From NCBI GenBank assembly GCA_037102815.1, contig BTPP01000003.1:372001-436000 (forward strand): a DNA stretch of 64,000 bases. The letters run 5' to 3'. Position 1 is the stretch's first letter; the number at the start of each line of letters is the position of its first letter. The notes beneath the pieces were generated by a model. That model was not told the origin of the DNA. It made no database searches and worked only from the letters and a program-made list of their open reading frames with translations. A program made the translations under genes and the position numbers. The stretch comes from Neurospora intermedia. Taxonomy: Eukaryota > Ascomycota > Sordariomycetes > Sordariales > Sordariaceae. Of this stretch, positions 21,043 to 31,893 are shown piece after piece.

Positions 21043-22406
21043 CTAGAGGTTGCCCTGTACGGCGCTGGTGTCGCGGTGCTCGGCGGGGGTTTCCTCGTGC
21101 TCCGACAGGAACTTCTCGGCATCGAGGGCAGCCATGCAGCCGGTACCTATGCATAAAATATTAGCAACTCTTCCAAGCCAGTTACACGGAAGGTAATGGG
21201 TTACGTACCGGCACTGGTGATAGCCTGTCTGTACCTCTTATCCTGAACATCACCAGCAGCAAAGACACCCTCAACGCTGGTAAGGGTAGTGCCAGGCTTG
21301 GTGACAACATAGCCATCGGCGTCAGTCTCAAGCTGGCCCTTGACGAGGGCGGTAGCAGGATCGTGACCGATGGCATAGAAAAGACCGTTGGCCTCAAGAG
21401 TCTCCTCCTTGCCAGTGGTGACGTCCTTGACGACCAGGTGGCTCATGAGACCCTTGTCGTCACCCTTGACCTCGACACCGACGGTGTTGAACCTGACAGT
21501 GACCTTCTCGTGGTTCAACAGCCTATGGGCCATGATGCTGCTGGCCCTCAACTTGTCCTTGCGAACCAACACTGTGACGTGGCTGCCATACTTGGTGAGG
21601 TACATGGCCTCCTCAGCAGCGGAGTCACCACCACCAATGACAACGAGGTGCTTGTTGCGGAAAATAGGAACGGCACCATCGCAAACGGCGCAGGCAGAGA
21701 TACCGTTCTGCCAGTACTTCTCCTCTCCGGGGAGATGAAGTCTGCGGGCAGAGGCGCCGGTGGCCAGGATGATGGAGTCGGCAGTGTGGTACTCCTCGGG
21801 GGACCACTCGGTAGCGTACTTGAAGGGGCGGGCAGAGAGGTCGACCTTGGCAACGGTCTCGCTAATAATTTGGGTGCCGAAGCGCTCAGACTGAGCCTTC
21901 ATCTTGTCCATCAGCTCCTGGCCCATGATGCCATCGGGAAAACCGGGGAAGTTCTCGATCTCGGTCGTGGTGGTGAGCTGGCCACCGGCGGCGATGCCAT
22001 TGGCCATGAAGCCCTCGTAGAGTACAGCTGTATGGAGGGCGAGGAATTGTTAGCGCATTGGTCCTTGTCACCTAATGTCGACAATCGCAATGGCATTGAA
22101 CTCACGCTTCAGCTCGGCGCGGGCCAGGTAGATGGCGGCAGTGTGGGCGGCCGGCCCAGAGCCGATGATGACTACTTTGCTGTGCATGTTTCTTTTTGTG
22201 ACGGCCTGAAGTTCGGCAGGTTGGACCGGAGTGTTTTTCTTGAAGGCGGTTGCGGCAGCAGCGACTGTGAGACCAGATGCGCTGGATCGGAGAGTTCTTC
22301 TAAAGGTTGAGGAGAACAGTTTGGCGGTTGGTGGGGTTTTCGAGTGGGAAACGGATCTAACAAGAGACAAGATGCAAGTGGTGGAAACAGAGCCGGGGAT
22401 GGTCAC
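21043..22406 (-). CDS. cys-9: Thioredoxin reductase (NADPH), with possible mitochondrial long form
   Basis: Exons 22406-22106, 22027-21209 and 21146-21043. Starting at 22187 ([20 protein letters not shown]) the product is 334 residues, the normal length for the low-molecular-weight enzyme. FAD-binding GSGPAA near residue 10, redox pair CAVC (about residues 140 and 143), NADPH-binding [13 protein letters not shown], and the second FAD site [15 protein letters not shown] are all present. It passes electrons from NADPH to thioredoxin for sulfur assimilation, ribonucleotide reduction and oxidative defence. An in-frame ATG at 22406 adds 73 residues rich in Ser, Thr, Arg and Ala with almost no acids, which resembles a mitochondrial presequence. 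The first two introns are GTGAGT..CAG and GTACGT..TAG. The sequence matches my memory of N. crassa CYS-9. Confidence 0.95.
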
Positions 22407-22957
22407 TGGACGGAGAATAAGAATCTACAGGAAAGGGAAGGTAACGATTTGATAATCTCTAGATTTCTTTCTCTCCCAATCTGCGATCTAGTCAGACAGT
22501 CTAGGCGATGCCAGATCAGGCGCCTTGTTCCGGCGCCATTTTTCAAATCGAGTCGCGATTTCTAATCCCGTATCTAGACCCCGGCTGCCTCGAAAAACGG
22601 CCTGGATTTGCTTGGGGGCGAACTCGGAGGGATGGACGCCGTCCATTCGAGGAAACGTCTCTAACGGACCGCCCAGGGTCCAGGGCCATGCCCCTCTGAC
22701 GTGCTCACCAAAATTCCCACTTTGATACCCATTCAGCGGGGTCGTTCCGCCTTTTAGAGGCTCCTCGGTTGCAGCTCTGTGCAGTCACCGAGGCACCCCG
22801 TCAGCGGGTTGCAGCCGAGGCCCAAAGCACAAAACAAAGGTCACAGTGTGGGTTAGGGTTACTGGTGAAGGTATTTCGATTTCCATCAGATGACGGAGAT
22901 TTTGTGGTCAACGACGCTCGACACGACACCCGAACCTAGTGAAGCTATCCATAGAAT
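22407..22957. promoter_or_regulatory. Thioredoxin reductase upstream region with a telobox-like site
   Basis: About 550 bp between the possible long-form start of thioredoxin reductase and the 3' end of the MDR oxidoreductase. GGGTTAGGGTTA lies at 22850-22861, two units of the fungal telomere repeat. No coding region seen. Confidence 0.45.
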
Positions 22958-24159
22958 TTACAACCTGCTTTTCCCTTCCTGCTGTGGGACCTGAACAACT
23001 ACCTTCCCCCAGGTCTCACGACCTCCCAAAGCGATCAATGCATCCGGAATCTTTTCGAGACCGACGAACTCCTTGTCGCTGAACACAGTCGGTTTGAACT
23101 TGCCCTCGGCAATCAACTTCATAATGCCCTGCCACACGGTCACCACCGTCTCCTTCTCATGAACAGCGTATTGGCCCCAGTGAACACCGACGAGGCTGAT
23201 GTTCTTGAGAAGAACCTTGTTCATTGCCACCTTTTCGATCTTGCCGGCAGCGAAACCGACAATCAAGATGCGGCCATTCCACGCAGTGCATTTGGTGCTC
23301 AGATCTACCAAGCCGACGGGATCGTAGACAATATCAACACCCTTGCCTTTAGGAGTCAACTTCTTCACCATCTCGGGCCACTTGGGGTCCGTGTAGTCGA
23401 CGACATGATCAGCGCCAAAGGACTTGGCGACTTCGAGCTTGTGCTTGGTCCCGGCCGTAGCAATGACAGTTGCTCCAAACGCCTTTGCAACTATTAATGG
23501 GATTAGCAACGAAGTAGTTCATCTTGGAGACGGGTACGTATGCCACTAACCTTGGACCGCGGCAAGACCTACACCACCGGCCGCAGCGTGTACAAGGACG
23601 AAGTCGCCCTTCTTGACGCCGGCCCGAACAACAAGGGCTCCATAGCTCGTCGGTGCCGTCACGAAGAGGCCGGCAGCATCCACAAGCGACCAGCCTTCGG
23701 GAGCTGGGAGGAGGGCCGTCTCCTTGGCCTTGACTTTGGTAGCGTACGCACCCTGGCTAGCTCCAAACACACGTGAACCGACGGGGAACTTGGGGTCCTT
23801 GAGCCCGGAAGGGGTGGCGAGAACCACGCCGGCGAACTCGGCACCTGATACCCAGGGGAATGCTAAGACGCAACGTCAGCATACTGAATGCAATGTAAGC
23901 GGGACTCAATAAAGAAGCCGCACGTGGTTGATTCTGGTATTTGCCCTGAATCTGAAGAATGTCGAAAAAGTTGGTTGCCGCAGCATGAACTTCAATCAAG
24001 TACTCATCTGAAGCAGGTGTAGGGTCTGGTAGCTCCGTGACCCTGAGCTCTTGCGGGCTCTGAGTTAAGGGTGATGTTAGAACCACGAAATGGGAAGATG
24101 TCCTGGATGATCGAGATAGGACATACCTTAACATACTGTGCCACCTGAATGCCTCTCAT
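22958..24159 (-). CDS. Quinone-oxidoreductase-like MDR dehydrogenase
   Basis: Four exons (24159-24127, 24059-23924, 23862-23551, 23490-22958) give 337 residues. All joins keep frame: VAQYVK-SPQELRV, YQNQP-PFPWVSGAEFAGVV and AAVQ-VAKAFGATVIATAG. The N-terminal GroES-like half (EYLIEVHAAATNFFDILQIQGKY, SGAEFAGVVLATP) lacks the zinc-ligand set of alcohol dehydrogenases. The Rossmann half has HAAAGGVGLAAVQ, TAGTKHKLEVAKSFGADHVVDY and NGRILIVGFAAG. This is the pattern of NADPH quinone reductases (zeta-crystallin/QorA), which reduce quinones or enals; the true substrate is unknown. The 3' end faces the thioredoxin reductase promoter and the 5' end faces the CPSF30 gene in divergent orientation. Confidence 0.88.
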
Positions 24160-24765
24160 TTGGGAAGGATACCTGGAGTAATAGAATGCTTTATAAGACT
24201 GGAAGCTAGCAGACGCAGAAACACAAAGTGAGATATATACAAGCAGTGAAAGAATGACAACTTATATGATCAACAACGGCATGGTTGAACAAATGCCGAA
24301 TAGCCATCGCGGGGGTGACCGCTGGCCCAGTGTAAGAGAAGCCGAGGTAGCCCAGACCGGGATAGCTGATCTCTGATTGGTCACTCACCTTGCATCTCTC
24401 GGTGAGTCCACGTCTTATCGATTTCCAACAATCGATTTGCGACTTGTTGCACTCTTTCACCAAACTCTCAACCACACACCCTGCTTTCAATTTTTTGATG
24501 GCGCAACCCGCTGTGCGAACTTGTTCCGACTAAATTCGAATTTAAAACTGGGCAAACGCGGCGAAGAATACGACTCTTTTGTCAAGCGTGCATAAACCAC
24601 AGGCCGCGCGCATTCTCTAGGCAAGATTCATTACGACTGGTCACCCAGCTACATAGCTCCCCGAACCGATCGCGAACCGCTCGCGACAAAACAAGCCTAC
24701 CCACCTAAAAGCCCGAATCGTACCGGCGAGCCACCTTTCCCCCCCCCCCTCACACATCCGCCGAA
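24160..24765. promoter_or_regulatory. Divergent promoter region, MDR oxidoreductase and CPSF30/Yth1
   Basis: About 600 bp between two divergent start codons. The 40 bases before 24766 contain a long C run (CCCCCCCCC near 24740-24749), typical of C-rich fungal leaders. No gene seen. Confidence 0.5.
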
Positions 24766-25719
24766 ATGGCGACAACAACACAGACAACAACAAACTCCCT
24801 CCCCTCTGGAGGGGCAGGAGGACCGCAACAACTCGTCACTCAGATGCTCAACCACACCGCACCACACTATACCTTCTCCTTCACGCCCTTCCTCCAGCGC
24901 ACCTACCAGCACTCTCTCCCCGCCGACCGACCCATCTGCAAAGCGTACGCCTCAGGCAACTGCCCTCTGAAATCCCACTGCCCCGAGCGCCACGTCACCG
25001 CGTCGTCCCAAAACACCCATGGCGGCGGTAACACCTTCAGCGGCGGCTTCGGCTCGCTCGTCTGCAAGCATTGGCTGCGCGGCCTCTGCAAAAAGGGCGA
25101 ATCGTGCGAGTTCCTGCACGAGTACAACCTGCGCAAGATGCCCGAGTGCAATTTCTTCGTTAGGAACGGGTACTGCAGCAACGGGGACGAGTGTCTGTAT
25201 TTGCACATTGATCCGCTGTCGAGATTGCCGCCGTGTCCGCATTACGAGAGGGGGTTCTGTCCGCTGGGACCGCGATGTGACAAGAAGCATTTTCGGAGGA
25301 AGCTGTGCTTGTATTACCTGGCGGGCTTTTGTCCGGATGGGAAGGGCTGCAAGGAGGGCGCGCATCCGAGGTGGACGGCGGATAAGGATATGGAGAAGCC
25401 GAGGGCGAAGGGGGAGGGGGATCAGATGCTGCTGCAGCAACAGCAACAGCAACAACAACAACAGCATATGGACGACGCTAATGGTATGGGTGGTGGAATG
25501 GCGCAGGCGACGGGCGCGAATGAGTATATGGACCGAGAGAGGGAGCGCGATCGGGATAACAGGGAGAGGGAGATGATGATGCAGGGACGCGATAGGGACG
25601 GTGGCGGGCATGATCGCCATAAGGACCGCTTTGGAGCCGGAGGAGGAGGTGGAGGAGGCAGAGGCCGAGGAGGATGGAGGGGAAGAGGAAGGGGAGGATT
25701 CAGGGGTAAAGGTCATTAA
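24766..25719 (+). CDS. yth1: CPSF30/Yth1 mRNA 3'-end processing zinc-finger protein
   Basis: Single exon, 317 residues. Five CCCH zinc fingers in close order: [77 protein letters not shown] and [20 protein letters not shown] (about residues 58-205). The linker [14 protein letters not shown] between fingers 2 and 3 is the family hallmark. Yth1/CPSF30 binds the AAUAAA region and bridges cleavage and polyadenylation factors in the nucleus. After the fingers come a Gln run (about residues 225-233, CAG/CAA mix), an Arg/Asp/Glu region ([13 protein letters not shown]) and a Gly/Arg tail of RGG type. These tails are longer than in budding yeast Yth1, which ends soon after finger 5. A long open frame on the opposite strand is a shadow of the G+C-rich third codon positions. 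Confidence 0.93.
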   Translation: MATTTQTTTNSLPSGGAGGPQQLVTQMLNHTAPHYTFSFTPFLQRTYQHSLPADRPICKAYASGNCPLKSHCPERHVTASSQNTHGGGNTFSGGFGSLVCKHWLRGLCKKGESCEFLHEYNLRKMPECNFFVRNGYCSNGDECLYLHIDPLSRLPPCPHYERGFCPLGPRCDKKHFRRKLCLYYLAGFCPDGKGCKEGAHPRWTADKDMEKPRAKGEGDQMLLQQQQQQQQQQHMDDANGMGGGMAQATGANEYMDRERERDRDNREREMMMQGRDRDGGGHDRHKDRFGAGGGGGGGRGRGGWRGRGRGGFRGKGH

Positions 25720-26161
25720 GAGAACACTGGGCCCAAAGCGGCCAGGAGAGATCAAATGGTACATGAACATAGCGACATATTCATGCTAGTGCTCGGGACG
25801 ATGAGGAGGACAATGAAGCCGGTACTAAGGACCAGGTATGCATCACGGAATAAGGAATGGGTCACACGGCGCAAAGGCAAGGTTATATCTAGTGTATTGG
25901 CTGCGGGTTAAGTTTAGATTCACAACGCCTGTGAGATGGTCATAGAAAATTGCGAGCTTGACATTTTCGAGGAGCTGTGATCTGTATGTTCTTCCAAAAT
26001 AGACTGAGAGGGACGAGATCCAAAAAATGAACGCCGTTCCCTACCTAGGACACCCGTAACAAAATGATAATTAACCCACCGTGTGAAATGCTATGGCATA
26101 TGCCATTCTTATAGACACTGCCTTCTTTGTTGTACACTTCCAAATCATTCACATGAAGAAT
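25720..26161. other. Convergent spacer, CPSF30 and DUF1776 gene
   Basis: About 440 bp between convergent 3' ends; probably both 3' UTRs. No coding region seen. Confidence 0.55.
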
Positions 26162-27765
26162 TTACTCCATCGGCACCGCAACAAACGACTCATTCGATGT
26201 GCGGGCCCCAGTTCCCATCTCCTCCTCATCCCCATTCTCGCTTCCCATAGACCTCACCGAGCCACCCGACCTTGGGCTATTAAACGAGCTATGACTCGAC
26301 TGCCACGCCGCCAGCTCGTCCACCGTCCGAATACCCATCATCCACGCTACCAGCCCGCGCGGCACCCAGCGTCCGACAAAGCCATACACGCTTGCACCGA
26401 GGCCGACGCGCACAGTGCCCTTGGTAATGGACCCGTCAATCACGTCAAAAACAGCATTGTGCAGCTCCCGCAACGAGCTGCCGCGCATCCCGCGGATGCG
26501 GCCCGCGCTAATGGCCGAGCTCGACTGGGTGACAAAATTCTTGCCGTAGGCGTGGCGGGCCGAGTCGGGCCAGGGCAGCAGGGACTCGGCGTCCTGGGGG
26601 TTCGCTTCCAGCGCGCGCAGCGGGACGCCCTGAGAGTTCCGCTCCTGCCAGTGTTCACGCGCGGCCGAGGCGGGCGTGAAGCCGGCGAAGTCAAAGGTAC
26701 CGAGCTGGATGTGGGTGACAGGGATGGCGAGCGGGCGGAGCTCGGCGGTCAGGACTTCGGTGAATGCGGAGAGAGCGGAGCACACGGTTGCTTCGGGGGC
26801 GTGGAAGGGAGGGTTGATGGAGGAAATGATGGACGGCGTGCAGACGATGATCTTGGGACTGTCTTTTTTCTTGTCGGTTCCGGAGGATGATGACTCGGCC
26901 GAGGGGGTAGGACCCAGACGAGCGGTAAGCAGAGGAAGGAAGGCCTGAAGGGTTATGATAGGGTGAAGTAGGTGTGTGTTGAAGAGGTTCGCGAAGCCTG
27001 ATGGAGGAATGGTAGCGATGGGCGAGGTCTGGTAGTTCAAAGAGGGAATAAGGATGACGGCCTTGAGGTGCAACCGATGTCGCTTGCTGTTGGGGACTGC
27101 CGCATGGGGTGACTGTAGGTAGGTCGCGAAACGCTCAATGGAGGCGCTGGCGCTGAGAGGATCGGTGGTGTCGACGCCCAGAGGTCGGATATCAGGGCGT
27201 GCTAGATTCTGGATGGCAATATCGTCCTCCGGTCCGCTGGACACAATAAAGACGATGAAGCCTTTCCTTTCCAGATCCAGCGCAACTGACCGTGTCAACG
27301 GTAGGTTGGCAGATCCCGCAATGACAACGACGTCCATGCGTCCTCCGCTGCGCGCCCGCCTTGCGCGCCTGGTCTTCCTGGCGTGAGCGGAGACTGTGTA
27401 TGACCGATACAGGATGGATCCGGTCGCTAGGACTATGGCGGTGGTAAGGACTTTGTTTCTTAATACCCAGCTCTCAACTCTATTGTAGAGCGAAATCGGC
27501 AGCTCGGCTGAAGGCGCTGGTGGCGGCAGCCGAGGGCGGATCTGTTCTGGTACCCATTGCGAGGTCGCGAGAGTGTGTCTGACGGTTTCGGCAATCTTGT
27601 CGACGTTCTCGTTTACGATGTTGGCGACATCTTCAGAGTAGCGCTTGATATCGCCGGGCAGGGACGATAACTATAACCGAACCAGGCCATTGTTAGTGGG
27701 GTTCTATGCGGGCACTTTGTATGTTTTCTTACCACGTCCAGAAAAGCCTGGTCGTCCGCAGACAT
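26162..27765 (-). CDS. DUF1776 family protein (SDR-like fold, membrane-anchored)
   Basis: Exon 27765-27733 encodes MSADDQAFLDV; a GTAAGA..TATAG intron (27732-27671) leads to exon 27670-26162, for 513 residues. After an amphipathic start (LSSLPGDIKRYSEDVANIVNENVDKIAETV) there is one likely membrane helix near residues 83-102 (VLTTAIVLATGSILYRSYTV) followed by a basic stretch (RKTRRARRARSGGR). Then comes a degenerate Rossmann-type region (DVVVIAGSANLPLTRSVALDLERKGFIVFIVSS). The PLARPLGVDTTD and SAFTEVLTAELRPLAIPVTHIQLGTFD runs match the fungal DUF1776 family, which is distantly related to short-chain dehydrogenases. The YxxxK active site of true SDRs is not evident, so catalysis is doubtful. 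Function unknown; the helix suggests an endomembrane or mitochondrial outer membrane location. Confidence 0.85.
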
Positions 27766-28239
27766 GTTATTTCAATTGTGAGTTTGCTCAAGTCCTGTGA
27801 GGTGGCGGCAGTGTGATGGTCGACAAGCTCGGTGAACTGGGAGACGCGGATTGATAAGTTGGCAGAGTCGAGTGTCTCGCAGTATGTGAATCGCGCCGGA
27901 CTTGACAGTGCCTCAATAGCAATGATGATGGGGGAGAAGCTTTCTTTTATCGCTGCTATCCAACCCTTGCGCACCTTATCTAGCCGAGCTACTGCATACC
28001 TACCTAGGTGATGCGCCCTGAGCTAACAAGGTACCCCAGCCTTTACCCCGGCGAGGGGACTCTCCACCACCAACGTCATTCCTGTGACACGCTGAAAAAC
28101 ATGCGCCTTTAAGAATGAGAAATTTGATGACCTACCTATCTGTCTAGCCTAGACCTATCACCATATCAACATTTCACAAAAGACGCTTCAACACGCTCTA
28201 GATCTGGCAGTAACATCCAAATAGCCCTAAAATCTAACC
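27766..28239. other. Spacer upstream of DUF1776 gene
   Basis: About 470 bp containing the DUF1776 promoter and the methyltransferase 3' UTR. TACCTACCTAGGT, a partial palindrome, lies near 27998-28009. Nothing else seen. Confidence 0.5.
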
Positions 28240-29338
28240 TCACAACTTCCTAGCAAGCACCCTCAACCTTACATAACTATACATATACCCTCCCCCCGGC
28301 TTAGCGCATACAACCTCCAGCACATCCACCACCTCCTTGACCACCTCCTCCCTCTCCTCCTCGCTCTCCAGTGCCTGCAAAAACTGAGCAGCCATCAATC
28401 TCACCCATCCCTCCACGCCACCCACATCAGAATTTGTAGGCCTCCACTCTCTCTCTACTTTTTCCACCTTCCATCCTCCTACCTTCTCCTCCATCATCTG
28501 CCTCACCCACTCCTCGTCGGGGAAAAACCAGGGGTCCACCTCCTGTGCCCGCTTCAAACCGACTCTCCTGCCGACGGCGGCCAGTAGCGTGGCCCGGGTC
28601 TCCGACACGTTGCCTAGTCCGCCCATCTCAAAGGCAAAGACGCCCCTCGGGGCAAGCACGTCGCGGACGCCCTGGAAGAAGACTTCTCGCTTTTCTTCGG
28701 GACGCAGGATCCAGTGGAGGGCCGCGTTGGAGAAGGCTTTGCTGAAGCGGACGTAGTGCAGGTGGGTTTTGGTGATGAGTTCGGTTGCGTCGAGAACTAC
28801 GACCATGTGTTGGAGGGAGAGTGAGTGACACACTTTACGGTACGGACAGGACAGGACAGTCACATCACTTACCCTCAAACGTGCAGGTGCTTTTCAAATG
28901 CGCATTATCCGATGTCTTCTTTTGCGCAGCATGAATCATGGCCCTGGAGCTGTCCACGCCGTGCAAGCGTCCTCGGCCTCCCTCAAAGACCTGGGCGATC
29001 TCAAAATCAAGAACGCCATCTGGAAAGATAAGTTTTTCACTTGTCAGTGACGCCTTGTTCGCGAGCGCCATTCTTCCCGGGATGGGGCCTAAACTCACCA
29101 CCACAACCGATGTCCAGAATCACATCGTCTTTCTGGGGATCAAGCCATTGGACAATCTTTGTGGCCAGCTTGGGGACGAAGGAGGCGGCGGATTGATATG
29201 CCTGTGTATTCCTTGACTGGTCAGCCATCCATTCACACTCAAGCAGATACAGTAAGGAGGAAGGATCTGTGGCTATCCAGTGACTGGTCCATTGCTTACC
29301 TCTGAGGACCAGTTGTCCTTGTTCTGCTGGGTCGCCAT
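28240..29338 (-). CDS. SAM-dependent methyltransferase (class I)
   Basis: Four exons (29338-29300, 29201-29099, 29019-28873, 28796-28240) give 281 residues. Joins rebuild the SAM-binding motif I, DDVILDIGCG|DGVLDFEIAQVF, motif II VDSSRAMIHAAQ, and the later CTFE|VLDATELI and SKAFSNAALHWIL blocks. The pattern is that of trans-aconitate-type and related small-molecule methyltransferases; substrate unknown. The third intron (28872-28797, GTAAGT..GTAG) has a second possible acceptor ending at 28833 that is also in frame; it would add 12 residues but leave only a 40-nt intron, so the longer intron is preferred. The gene is transcribed away from the amidase promoter side and has its own leader. Confidence 0.85.
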
Positions 29339-29986
29339 TGTTAAGTGATGGTGTTGTCGATGTTGGTTTAGAGAAGGAAAGGGGAGAGGGAAAGCCGAAA
29401 AGATCAAGTGGAAACGGCCAGAGCTTTATACCCGACTACTTGGTCTCATTAAATCTCAACAACCCCATGCACTGTTGTCTGGGGAGGTACTACCATAGCC
29501 CAAGATTGGATGAGAGAGGAGGCAACGAGCGGACGGGGTGAAAGGGGTCCGATGTCGGCGACTACCCTCACATCGCTACCTCTACGAATGGAACTAGGCT
29601 GCGGGTGGGAAACTGCATGGAAGGAACGTTCCCTTGTCTCGAATCACAAGGTCAAGCCGCAGATAAATCTCGGAGCACTGGTACAAGTCTAGGTGGATAA
29701 AGGTCTTTATCTGCTGAAGTGGAAACTGCCAACGGTTTACGCTCGTCAAATCAGTTGGGAATCATCAAGTCAACTCCCGTCTTGTAAGGCTTCTCCAACT
29801 TCCAACACTAATGTGGTCAAACTGTACGCTGATCATACTAAGCCAATTCAATTTAGGTATAAAGATAATCAACGATTATGGATAGGCTCTCTCTAGACCC
29901 GGGTCCACCCGACCGCCGCCAGGTACTCCTACGCCCTAGATCTCATCTTTTGGCCTTGGAAGGCGACGTATGTGTTTTTGGGCTTC
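29339..29986. other. Spacer between methyltransferase start and amidase stop
   Basis: About 650 bp with the methyltransferase promoter and the amidase 3' UTR. No coding region seen. Confidence 0.5.
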
Positions 29987-31893
29987 CTAATCCACCACGT
30001 TATTCAACAGCTCTGGGTCAAACAGCTTGTACTTGTCCTCTCCAAGCGCATTCTCGACTCTCTTCATTACCGCCAGGACCTTCTCTTCTTCTAAACGGCG
30101 GCCAATAATTTGCACACCGACTGGAAGTCCATGCATGCGCTCGGCGTCATAGTGTCTGTAAGCTCTGGTTGCGATACCGTTCAGCCTCTTATGGTCAAAG
30201 GTGCTCGGGAGCTTATCGAGCGCACTATCGACATGCGTGACGGGGATGATGCCGGCTGTGTAGTCGAGCTGATGAGAAAAAAGTGTTTGTGTCAGTGAGG
30301 CTCTCCGTTTGGGAAGGTAGGACACTCGTGGAAGAACTCACCAAGTTAAAAAGAAAGCAATATCCGCAATTGCTGAAGGTATCCTTCGAGGCATCGTGCG
30401 GAATGGCAGGCAGCGCATTTGGCGGTGAAATAAGCACATCGAACTGCTTCCTGTTCCAGTACTCGAACCACTCGGCCCTGTACGCCTCTCTCTTCTTGAC
30501 CTCCCCCCAGTTCTCGGCAGCCGAGATGGGCCTCGTCTGCTTCACCAGCTCTGCCCAAAGGTTGTCCCTTCGAATGTACTTTATCCACAGGTATGACAAA
30601 TACCGGACGATGCTCGGCCACTTGCCAAACGACAGCAAGCTCGCTCCCGAGTCCAGCCACTCCCCGAACCTCCTGTACGAGTTGAACCACCATCCACCAT
30701 CCGCATTCAGCAACAACGCCCCCATCCGCAACGCCTCAAACATATCCGGCGCATCCTCCATTTCTACAATCTCATGCCCCTCTCTCCTCAATGCCTCCTC
30801 CACCGTCTCCAGCGCCCGCTTGCATGCCGGACTCGGATCAACCACTTTGTCCGTCCTCAACACGCCAACCCTCAGCCGCCTCTCCTGATCCGAAAACTCC
30901 TCCACCACTTCATCTCTCCACGCCATCGGATGAACAGAATGATCGTACTTCCACGGCTTCATCCCAATCACCGCCTTGGTAAAATAGCTCAAATCATCCA
31001 GCGTCCTTGCCATCGGTGAGTAAACACTAGGCACGCCTTCCTGGCCGGGCATGCTGGTCAGGATGCCCGCCTTGGGCCAGCGCCCCGTCGCGCACCTCAG
31101 AGAATAACACCCGCTGAAATGGGCCGGCACCCTGACGCTGCCAGCCACATCACTACCGATGCCGATGCGTCCGCCACAAGCCAGGAGCGCCGACTCGCCG
31201 CCCGTCGAGCCGCCGGGCGAGTACGCCTTGTTGTACGGGTTCGTGCAGCGGCCCCACACGTCGTTGGTGCTCTCGTAGCTCAGCAGGGAGATGGGCAGGT
31301 TGGTCTTGACATAAGGGACGGCGCCGGCGTCTTTGAGAAGACGCACCATCGGCCCGTCCTGCGGGTTGTCGGCCTTATTCCCGACGAAGGAGGAATACCC
31401 GACCGTCGTGTCGAAGCCGCCTACGATGATGGTGTCCTTCAGGCTGACGGGGATTCCGGCCAGAGGACCCTGGAGGTTGACTCCCTTGGAGTTTTTGAGG
31501 GAGTCCTCGGCGGCGGAGATGAGGACCTCAGTCAGGCAGTTGGTCTTGAGGTGGGCTCTGACGGCAACCTTGCCGTAGGTTTGGAGTAGGGAGAATGGCG
31601 ATATGGCATTGGACTGGACGCCGGACACGAGTTCGGCGATGGGCTTGTTAATGGTGTCGAGGTCTTTGCCAGACAAGGCGGCATGGTATTCCGGACCGAG
31701 CGAGGAGATGCGTTCTTTACGCTCGGCTCGTTTAAGATTACTGTTTGAAGTAGTCTGGGGTTAGCAAGAGGACCACACACTTTGATTCCAGTGATCTAAA
31801 GAGCCTTAAGAGCCAGGCTTTCATATATAAGATTGGGATGGATACTACTGACCAGTCCCGCTTGTGGCGGAGGTAATCCGAAAGGACACTCAT
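29987..31893 (-). CDS. Amidase (amidase-signature family, acetamidase/FAAH-like)
   Basis: Exons 31893-31853, 31740-30342 and 30268-29987 give 573 residues. The catalytic Ser-cisSer-Lys triad is visible: Lys in PVSLKDTIIVGG, cis-Ser in SPGGSTGGESALLA, and the nucleophile Ser in IGSDVAGSVRVPAHF. The C-terminal part has DYTAGIIPVTHVD and MHGLPVGVQIIGRRLEEEKVLAVM, which are standard for fungal general amidases. These enzymes release ammonia from amides for nitrogen use; the exact substrate is unknown. The first exon is only 41 bases (MSVLSDYLRHKRD) and joins through a 112-bp intron with GTCAGT donor and AACAG acceptor. The last intron (30341-30269) has GTGAGT and TCATCAG. No signal peptide, so probably cytosolic. 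Confidence 0.9.

Noticed and set aside
21363-22310. 315-codon open frame on the plus strand
   Set aside because: It is antisense to thioredoxin reductase exons and crosses their intron; no family resemblance, explained by codon bias of the real gene.
24952-25770. 272-codon open frame on the minus strand
   Set aside because: Antisense to the five zinc fingers of CPSF30; Leu/Arg/Ile-rich shadow of G+C-rich codons.
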